NCBI GenBank assembly: GCA_002633005.1
Contig: NMRA01000044.1
Coordinates: forward strand, 55,041 to 117,040
From: Phoronis australis
Lineage: Eukaryota > Phoronida > Phoronidae
DNA length: 62,000 nucleotides
Direction of reading: 5' to 3'
A program made the translations under genes and the position numbers. Under the pieces are notes generated by a model that saw only the letters and a list, made by a program, of their open reading frames with translations, was not told the origin of the DNA and searched no databases. Positions within the stretch are counted from its first letter, which is position 1. Each line of letters opens with the position of its first letter. Below, in pieces: positions 23,456 to 62,000 of this stretch.

Positions 23456-25159
23456 GTTAATATGCAGAATCTGCAAGATATATAAATGTTTTTATCCTGT
23501 GTTAACACAAGTTTTTCAGCTGGTTGTATGACTTCAGTTTCTTGCAATAAATATTTTCAGAAGCGACTTTTAGTTCATTCCGTTTCTTCCCAAAATGTCT
23601 ATTTCGTTACCATTTTAAGATTCCTACAATCTGTTACAAAAAGTCTCATCAGCATCAATTGATGGTTTTGCTCTGTTTTACAATTGACATCGATGTGACC
23701 TTTTCAACTTCACCCCAAGCCTCAAGATGGCGCTGGTCGGCTTAGCCATTTGAAGATTGGTTATGGGAATTACTTTCTGCGCATTGATTGACCGATGCCT
23801 TGACCGGCTTGACGTCATTGAACAAAGGCAGGTTGTAATCATTTTCACATTACAGCCATTCATGCAACAGAAGGCATTGTTTTAGTTATTGTGTGAAATA
23901 TAAGTTGTACTTATTTAGGAATAGTATTAATCTGTTTTCGAATCAAAATGCGTCATTTTTGCAATAATTTAGACCTAAATCGCTGCAGTATACCGTTAGT
24001 TTTTATTTTTATATAAAACTGCAGAGAATTTTGAAATTTCCTGTCATATTCCGGCAATTGCCGTAAAATTCTGACACATCTCATTTCGCATTACCAAGCC
24101 TCAAATGGCTTAACTGATCAGCACCATCTTGAGGCTTGGAGACTAGGCTGAGTGTCGATAATAGTGTATGATGCCGCGAGTGCACAAGGTCAGCAATGTT
24201 GTCAAAGAAGTAAACACAGCAACAAAATCGGGATTGTTTACGTTTCATAAGATCACCAACAGCCCGCATTTTTTGAATTTTGATATTTGGGCGCATGGAG
24301 TTTCGTTGTGAAACAACCAAAATGAGACAGAACATGTAAACTGGGCATAAAATAAGTAGCCCCACAGCACAGTTAAGCAACTTTGCATGGGAAAAACGGG
24401 TTGCAGAAGCAAATTGTCAACTCCACTTGATATCTAGAGCAGCTATGTAAACTTTGTGTACTTAACTTATTTTATGGAGAGAGCCCTGAAAAGAGTTACG
24501 CACACAAACAAAAAAAATTCAATCAAAGAGGACCCCCCCCCCCTCTAAGGCACACACCTTTAGAACCGTTAGAGTCTGTGTCTCTCCCTCGCAATGTTCT
24601 CAATTCTTCTATACTAGCAGGTGTTTCATGGAAACTGATGCTCAGCAGCTACTTTCAATTGCTTAGCGAGAAATATTCTTTCGTTATCATACTTTAAAAG
24701 AGACATATATGGAGTCATGCTGGCGCGACACCGTCAGCTATAAACCAGACACTCTTCCAAAAATGCAAGATTCTATTAGTCAACTTACAGCCGTACAACT
24801 TACGGATTGCAGTTTTCATTAATTGAGTGAACAGGCCGTTAATATTTTTCAATATTTGATCTTAAATTACCGTTCCTGTTTACAACATTTACATGAACAT
24901 GACTGTGTTCTAATTGTCAATGCCCTTGAGGTTTAATTACACAAAGTCTGCCAGACACAACTTTTTGAAAAAAGACACACTTTTTATCATCTGGGGCACC
25001 CAAAGGGCACAGGTTCAAATGTGGTTAGGAATATCCCAGTTATGTAATACCATTCTGAGGAAGGTGCACACAGAAGATTTTACTTGGATTTAGAACAGTT
25101 GAAACTGAGAACTTAGGTTAACTTATGGGTCATCAGGAAATTCGTTACCCTGTGTTGTA
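23456..25159. other. intergenic, no gene recognised
   Basis: A poly-C tract is at 24533-24542. The short open frames have no recognisable domain. Confidence 0.35.
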
Positions 25160-25395
25160 AATCAGTGACATCCTTAACTTCTGATCATCCTCAATACACT
25201 ATAATACCACAAGGCCTGACACTCGGAACTAGGAATTCCATGAGTGCTTCACTCCACACAAAAATCTTTCCAAAAGCCGATGTCAGACCTTTTAGTATTA
25301 TAGTGTATTTGAGACGATTAGACTCAGAGGCTGAAGACGCCTGTGGTACAACTCACAGACGTCATCTGCTTCTGACCGTACCTAATACACTATAA
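25160..25395. repeat. small foldback repeat related to the intron-13 foldback
   Basis: The left arm (ctgatcatcctcaatacact and onward) pairs imperfectly with the right arm around 25290-25345 (tagtattatagtgtatttga). The left half also resembles the arm of the large inverted repeat at 47527, including the tgcttcactc stretch and the acgcctgtg motif. Confidence 0.6.
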
Positions 25396-25888
25396 ATGTT
25401 TAAAAATCAAATAGATGTTGCAATGCCGTGCAGTTACCGACAAATAAAAATATAAAATCTTAGTAAAACTAGTAAAACTAAGCTGACGAGTGTCGGTACT
25501 TAAATATATTAAAATATCCCCACGTATCGAGCAATGCCCTCTATCTCAGGGGTGTGCTACAGAATGCTGAATACATGTACATGTGGATAGATCTAAAATA
25601 AAATGGCACAAGAGACCACACAGTAACATACAATAAACGTGAACAATTTGAATACAACAGGACATAGCAACTACCAGTGGGATAGGCCTACGTATGACGA
25701 GAGAGATACTGAAGTCTATTCACTACAGACTTTTAGTGAGACAGAACCCCTATGTCTTTGTTTAGGCCTCTGGCGTGAGTGTTAAACTTTGCGATGAATT
25801 CAGGCTCGTATTTTCTACGTGCGTAAATGTTCGACAGTATGCCTTTGACTACAAGTACATTGACGTCATACGTAGGCCTACCCCAGTG

Positions 25889-26745
25889 TTGACGAATAAA
25901 AAGTACAAGGGACACAAATCTTACAAATTTCACCTGCTACCTTCCCATATTATTGTGCAAGTGTCACGCGCCAGCCTCACGCCCTAGCCTTTGTCTCATT
26001 TGAAATACTTGCGCACGTGGTGAAAAAGTTATTGGTGACCAAAAGTGGAGTTGGGATTCTTCGCCAAAATCACCTTAATTCTCGTAACTAAGCTTCATCG
26101 AAGATATGTGTGAAAGTCAAAAGGACCACTGAAGAAAGTGTTGCCTACACGTAGCCCCTCGGTTGGCCTATTAGGGGCCACAATACTTTCCATCGCTTTC
26201 TGTACGAATTTCGTCATGTCTATTTTAGGCCAAGAGTTTTCCCCTCGTCAAAAATATGATCCACACTTACAACTATGACTTAAAAATGTATACTGTCTTC
26301 AGTGGTCCTTTTCACTTCTAACACATATCTTCGATTAAACTTAGTTACGAGGATTAAAGTGACTTCGTCAAAGAATTCCAACTCCACGTTTTTGGTCACC
26401 ATTAAATTTTTCACCATGTCCTCGATAGCAACTAAGTATTTCAACTGAATCACGTGCCCTTAGGCAAAGGCTAGCGCGAGACACTTGCACAGTAGCATGA
26501 GCCAGGTGAAATTTGTAAGATTTGTGTCCTTTGGACTTTTTTGTTCGTCAACATGCGTAACTTCCTCAAAATGGCACTCGGTAAGAGAAACTCGAGCAAA
26601 TCGGGACAGATTTTCGTCGATTTGTTCAAAGTATCTTGACTGAATCGTCTCCAGACTTATGATATGTATTAATTATAAGTCCATGTGCATTATATGCATG
26701 TTTCATTTGATTTTATTTGGCTGTATATTTTGAAATTCGGAGTGG
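25889..26745. mobile_element. foldback element with ~250-bp arms
   Basis: The left arm 25889-26140 is the inverted copy of 26288-26553. For example, gacgaataaaaagtacaagg matches the complement of the stretch with ggacttttttgttcgtc. A spacer of about 150 bp holds cacgtagcccctcggttggc. The right half continues to 26745 with the same sequence as the insert at 2679-3421. Non-coding. Confidence 0.75.
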
Positions 26746-28589
26746 TCCGCCACCTTGATGATGAAGCAAGTGAGTTGAGCTGCCTGTGTACTGTGTAGCA
26801 TTGAACTGCAAAACAAGTCAGACGAAAGAGCCAAAGCGACAGAACACCACGTTTTAGAGGTAACTATTCCACGGAGCTTTTCAATGTTAGTTTTTAATGC
26901 GTGTCACTGTGATTGAATATTGACAAAATTGATTATTTATATGACGGATGATCCCGAATTGTGCAGTGTCTGGTTCACTCTGGATTCTGGTTGTGCGGTG
27001 TGAGGCTGTGTAATGCAGTTCAGCCTGTCCAGTGGCAAACTTTTCGCTCCCAGCTGTCCTTAATTCACATTTCACAGTTCAGCGTGTCCCCGTTAATGTT
27101 TGTGTCATGACCAGTGTTCCGGATTTCCCCACCCCTGCCCATTTAACCATTTTTACATTGTTGTATTGGAGTAATCTTATGCTACCTTCCACAGACACTC
27201 TCCTCCTTTGTAGTTTTAGACAGTGCAACTGCCTGTACTTAGTAGTAGAGACGGTGGCACTCCCTTAGGGCTTTCATACATGTACTTGTATGCTGGAAGC
27301 TTTTCGGCGAATTATGCCTCACACTGATTAAGTCATCGAAGTCGCATTGCTATACATGTAAGTACCTTTTGTGCATAGAGGGACGCATTTGGAGGCTGTC
27401 TATCTCTTTCACTCCGTCCAACTAGAAGAAATATTCCTGTAATCAAACATTTTTTCGAGCAGCCCTTCGTTCATTTGCCCAAATCGGTAACTGACCATTT
27501 TTACATTGTTAGCACCAAGACGATGGCCACAGTTTCTACTGTTAGTGAGACGGTGACACTGTCTATTGGGAATAACAAAATAAAAAGTCCTTCCTTAACT
27601 AGTGTTAAATAATCTCGACTGATTCATTGTTCCACTACATTTTTGTCGTTTTACTTAAAAATGCATAATTACTTGGCGAAATAAATTTCGCCAAGTACAT
27701 GTATGTTGCTGTTCCATCAAGTTTGTTTGTTTTTGTTTCTTTTGTTCTCACGATACAGGTCGCAATTTTCGTCCGATCATCACGAAATTTACACATGACA
27801 CGTAGTTTTGGAAGTACTGGAAGCTTCTTTCTTTCTTCATAATCTGATCCAAAATGGCGGCTGTGGCGACCATTTTGTTTTCATTGTAAGATTCAAAGGC
27901 TTCTGGAGGCTACAATTTTTTACGTACAGGGCTGAAAATCGCCACAATTATTGGACTACATGTGCGCTACATGTGTACCTGAAATTGTTTACTTCCGTTA
28001 AAGATGGCGGAAATACTGGCACTCGCGCATGCGCACCTCGTTTTCGGGAAAAAATGTTTTCTCCTGTAGAGGGCGCAATAATAGGGCCAATTCCTTTGAA
28101 TTTTTGCAGATGTTAGTTTCCTATGACTTGCTATCATACAAAGCCAAAAAAACCGGAAGTTGCTTTCAAGATGGCGGATCTGGTGCATGTTGACCTATTT
28201 GCAGTCGTGGTGGGGTGCCATTTAAACGGGGGAAGAAATGACGTGAATTTTTGCATGTGGATTTTCCGAGGTATACTCTTTTAAATAAACTGTAAAAAAA
28301 TTCTCAAACTTACCGTTTTTGAGATATTTGACTGAGTTTCTTTAAAAAAAACGCAGAATTTCATTTTTTTTCGAAAAATTTACGAAATTGTGTGATACTA
28401 TCAAGATAGAGTTTTGAACGGGCTTTCAGAAGATTTTTTTTCATTTTTCGCTAGGACGTCTACTTTTTGAATTATTTGAGATTTTCTGATAACGCTGTTC
28501 CTTTGTTGAGCGCTCTTGCTGCATTGATGTTGGTTTAGCTTCTATTAAACTAGACTGTAACCTATTTGTTATTGATTTATGACATTTAA
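26746..28589. other. intergenic, no gene recognised
   Basis: Several aagatggcgg / aaaatggcgg words at 27853-28175 recall the ends of the intron-17 element, but no paired end was found. Confidence 0.35.
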
Positions 28590-28590
28590 G

Positions 28591-28893
28591 TTCGTCATAT
28601 GAATGTTATGATGTTGTTCATTATGTCCACCACAATCATAATATTTGTCATCTTCGTCATCATCTCCGACGTCGTCTTTTCTGTAGTTAATTTCGTCAAG
28701 TGTCGCTCAAGATAGTAGCCTATATCTTAGTAATGTCTGACCTCTACGTTCGTGATGTGAATGATATCATAACTTGCATTGTCCATCATCGCCACCACCG
28801 TCGTCACAGCTGTCATCTTCGTCATCATCTCTGTCGTCGTCTTTTCTGGTGATCTCTATTGTGTTTTTTGGTTAATTTCGCCAAGCTTCGCTC
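28591..28893. repeat. imperfect tandem duplication with GTC/ATC triplets
   Basis: 28591-28708 and 28749-28893 share the order ttcgt.at.tgaatg, gtccaccaccg-like, gtcatcttcgtcatcatctc, gtcgtcttttct and ttaatttcg.caag. Triplet expansion differs between the halves. Confidence 0.6.
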
Positions 28894-28969
28894 CTCGGAG
28901 CGCTTTCATTTTTCCTGTGAACTCTCAAGTTGTGATATTTCTAATAATTAAGTCATATTTCTTGTGGCA

Positions 28970-29146
28970 GGTTTCCCAACGATGAATCTTCGCGTAAAAA
29001 GTGGGCAAAAGCTGCTCGACGAAGCATGTCTGATGACAATTGGTGGGAGTCAGGCTCTGAAAGTGTTTCACGTTCCCAGCACTTTTCTGAACTGGATATT
29101 GGCCGAAATGGTTGTCCATGGGGATTTGGACTGATGCTGTTTCTGC
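28970..29146 (+). pseudogene. degenerate THAP-like exon
   Basis: Between a possible acceptor (cttgtggcag) and a donor (gtaattg) the frame reads FPNDESSRKKWAKAARR and later SRSQHFSELD. This follows the order of the second half of a THAP domain (FPxD..RxxW..A.RR ... CSxHF), but the zinc-binding Cys is replaced by Arg. The first zinc pair was not found upstream. Either a decayed THAP copy or a chance resemblance. Confidence 0.35.
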
Positions 29147-32100
29147 AGGTAATTGTAGTGTTGGAGCATGTGTCTGAATTTAGCTATGATGTGGCATCTG
29201 TTACACTTTCATCTCATTTTGAAGCAAATCGCCTTGAGCTATTATTCAGCAAAATGTGTAAACTGGTAAACAGCTTTTTATCGGATTAGCTGAGTAAAAC
29301 ACTTACTGAATGAAGAAACGTGGTCCTTCCTTCCGCTGCTAACACTTTACTACCTGGTAATGAACAAACAAGACAACTACAGAGCTATTAAAATTCAGAG
29401 CCAAAGCAATAGCAAAAGCAAGAATTATGTTTTGGTCCACACTTTTTGCTGTCTTGGGTGCTTCTCACCAGTACCATTTCCACCCGGATCATTCATTGTT
29501 GTATCTCTTTTCAGGGGTCGTTCTTGCCAGGTCTATCACGATGAGGAGCTTCAACAATATTCAACATCAATGAGCTCGATTATTACCAAAGTGTGTCATC
29601 TGAGCGCCTCAGTGTCATCGAGAATATTGTGGTTTTATTGTTCTTATAGTTATTGCAATCGTGCCATGGAGTGATTGCCGGGAACCACCACCCCTCCAGC
29701 CAAGTGAAGAGTTTTATCACTTGCTAAAACTGAAGAAAAACAGCGGACTTATATGATGCTAGCACCTGGAATCATACATATTGATCTGTGCCGAAAAGAT
29801 CTTGAGAAGAGGCATGAATATATTGTTTGCCAATTGAATCTGTTCTATGCAGAAAATAAGTGTTGGCGTGACAGAGAATGTGACAACAGCGACCTATTTC
29901 ACTCGAGAAACAATGATACTAAATCACAGTATGGAACTAACGATCACTATTTTGACTTGATTGAGTTGTTAGTGGCCAAGTACTATAATATTAGAATGAA
30001 TCATGTTGTACACTGCATCATTCAATACTGGTAGTGTGAGTCAGAAGCTGACCAAGCTCATTTTTGCGAAGGCCGGTGAATTCATGACAAAAAATAGTAC
30101 ATTTAGATGTTTCTAGACGCGATTGATGTGGTTATGCGCTAGTATTTAATTGTCCAAATTTTCAAATAGAAAAGGCCAACTGAAATGGGTCGGTATCCTT
30201 TTCCCAACATTGTGTGTGATGTTTTAGGTTCCTTTTCCCCATTGTTACCTGGTGTATGCTGAAATTGGTCTCGATGTTTTTGAAAGGTGAGGTGTTGGTT
30301 TTCGAAACAGCTCGAGGGTCTAGTTTTTTGTGCTGTAAATTGAATTCAAAATTATTGTTGTCGTTTTGCTTCTTAATTTAAATACAAACTCAATATAAGT
30401 GTTTATAAGTTGTATACAGTAGCTCATTGGCTCAAATTATTTGTAGTTTACGTACACAAATTTCTAGTCTAATGTCGCTCTTGCTGACCCCGAGATCGAG
30501 GTACAACTCGATTAACAACACCGGTTTTCGAGGAAAAACTCATAGCTTTAATGCTACGGTCATCAAGTGCACACTAGGATTATTAGAAAATCATCCAAGA
30601 AAATCACTACATACTTGAGCACAGAATTAAAGAGTATAAGCACTTATGTTTATTTGTGTTAAAGAATAGCGGAAAACATCAAAAATAAAGTTTGATTTCC
30701 AGTACAAAGATTAGACCCAGAACCAATAATATAATTTTTTGGTCTTTCCAGGTTTAAAAATTGAAACTGGAATAAAATGAATTTTTGGAGGGGAGAATTG
30801 GATCGCAGAAACAATTGTTCAACTTCATTTGGCCCACAGAACACCCAATTAAGTCCATGCTGCTTCTGCTTGACTTTGTCTGATCTGTCTTCTAAGAGTT
30901 CAGTGACCCACGATATCGTTGCTTTCTAGCAACGAAGAAACACAAAAATGACAAAAAATTGATAGTAGCACATTTGTACCTAGCGGACACCACTTCGAAG
31001 ATTTATTAATATAGCCAGGTCATCAGGAATAGGGCAGGAAGAAAGGGGTGTCCCAAGAATGCTACACCCCACACTAGATGAGTTACTTCTGTAGATTTCA
31101 TGAGATGAGACAAGTTATTCCAGTCTAAATGCCTTGGTATGGAGCATGAACGTTAGGGCAGTTTATGACTATTGACTTTTGTCATTTTATTTTGTGGCGG
31201 AGTGTTGTCACTGGTAACAGAATCGCGTACCAGTAAAAGTCGGATCCAGCTGAATCGAGGGATTAAATTAGAGTAGGTTAAATCTGACTTTTGTGTAGTG
31301 CGTGTACCAGTACTGTAACTTTTTCCCAGTTAGACAGTTCCCGTTTATGTCAAAGTGTGTGTTTACTGCCTGGTGGTGATATTTTGAAATAAATCAAGAC
31401 TATTGTTTGAGATAGGTACCGTATCTCAATATGTTGTTTCTGTAAGTGTGAACATTTTTTGTTTTCCTAATGCTTCTGGATGGCCAGTTAAATTGAACAG
31501 TGTGCTTGTTATTGACACATCCAAGGGGTTCATTGTTTGGTGCAAAAATTAACATTGCGAACGCCTTTTTAAAACCGTCAGATATTCGCACCCCAGACTT
31601 CCAAATGGAATTAGGTTAAATTTTAGGGGGCCATGGGCCCTTTTCCCCTCTCCATCCCCGCACCCAACCCGCCACTGGGTTTACAAAGCTTTTCGTGAAA
31701 GTTCGAGGATATAAAAGTGATTTAAATCAACTATATGTGTGTGCAATGAACACGAAACATCAACCCAACACACAAGAATACAACCGAGACACGATTTACG
31801 TTGTGTTATCGGCGTTTACAACCCTATTAAAATGCAACAATTTCAGAGTTTGTGTAGGCGTAAAACACAAAGTAAAAGGTACCGGGGCGAAACAAATCTT
31901 TTACATTAGGAGAGTAAGAATGAAACCGCCCAACACATTTTCCTTCGTCTACGGTCATAATCTATGCCCCCCTTCCCCCTCTCCTTCCCCCAGTCTATAA
32001 ATTGTTTAGTCATCCTAAAAGCCTTTCTCTAGCCACCCATCTCCCTATTCTCTAACAGTTTTGCCCCAAAAGGTAGCTAGATTCCATGCAGACCACGTAC

Positions 32101-32236
32101 TGTATTATTTGTCATGACAACTACTCAATAGTTTCCCGCAGTTGCGAGTAGGTCAAACCCCATTCCCTGTAAGTTGCGCCACTGGGATTGTTTCCTTCCG
32201 CAACAGGTAATTGTTTTAATTATATATTAGATAGGG
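29147..32236. other. upstream region of the ABCC5-like gene, no other gene recognised
   Basis: Open frames at 29360-29674 and 29753-30034 have no recognisable domains. A C-rich relic with cccgccactggg at 31625-31678 resembles the AGTGGCGG-type repeat end. The 5'UTR and promoter of the transporter must lie here or farther upstream, but no reliable promoter signal could be picked. A candidate 5'UTR donor is caacag|gtaatt at 32206-32213. Confidence 0.35.

Positions 32237-62000
<29,764 letters not shown>

Overview
This is a 62-kb piece of an animal nuclear genome, most likely from a marine invertebrate. The evidence is an intron-rich gene with standard GT-AG splice sites, a THAP zinc-finger sequence, decayed non-LTR retrotransposons, a tRNA-derived SINE head, many foldback and terminal-inverted-repeat elements, and frequent acatgta strings. 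Nothing in it looks bacterial or viral. The species cannot be fixed from the sequence. Assembly gaps (runs of N) lie at 10098-10381 and 51213-51225, with single Ns at 15681 and 21135.

The right half (32237 to past 61360, + strand) is one gene: an ABC transporter of subfamily C, closest to ABCC5/MRP5. I could splice 23 coding exons with matching phases into one open frame of 1578 codons. They run from an N-terminal ATG with an in-frame stop just upstream to the H-loop of the second nucleotide-binding domain. The last C-terminal exon (about 30-40 residues by comparison with the family) lies beyond the right edge. Two features stand out. Exon 14 puts about 240 Ser/Thr-rich residues into the first extracellular loop of the second membrane domain, where human MRP5 has about 25. 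Intron 10 has a GC-AG splice pair.

The left half (1-32 kb) has no intact gene that I can support. It holds a THAP-domain reading frame broken by a 743-bp insert flanked by 9-bp direct repeats, remnants of at least two LINE lineages in opposite orientations, a CTTAAG-rich array, GCCGAC-rich arrays, a 415-bp direct repeat, and a degenerate THAP-like exon near 29 kb.

Several repeat families occur both in the intergenic half and in the introns. One is a roughly 66-bp palindromic unit with CATGGGCGGCGCA ends, found singly, as a dimer and as a trimer. Another is a family with copies at 2.7, 25.9 and 57.3 kb; the middle copy is a foldback. A third is a roughly 500-bp repeat at 4.4 and 46.2 kb, and a fourth is a foldback family at 25.2 and 47.5 kb.

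The best candidate for an undescribed system is in ABCC5 intron 17 (about 52.95-56.40 kb). It is a decayed copy of an uncharacterised invertebrate protein family with PIN-like acidic motifs, enclosed by long, partly diverged terminal inverted repeats. This suggests the gene family travels as a DNA transposon.
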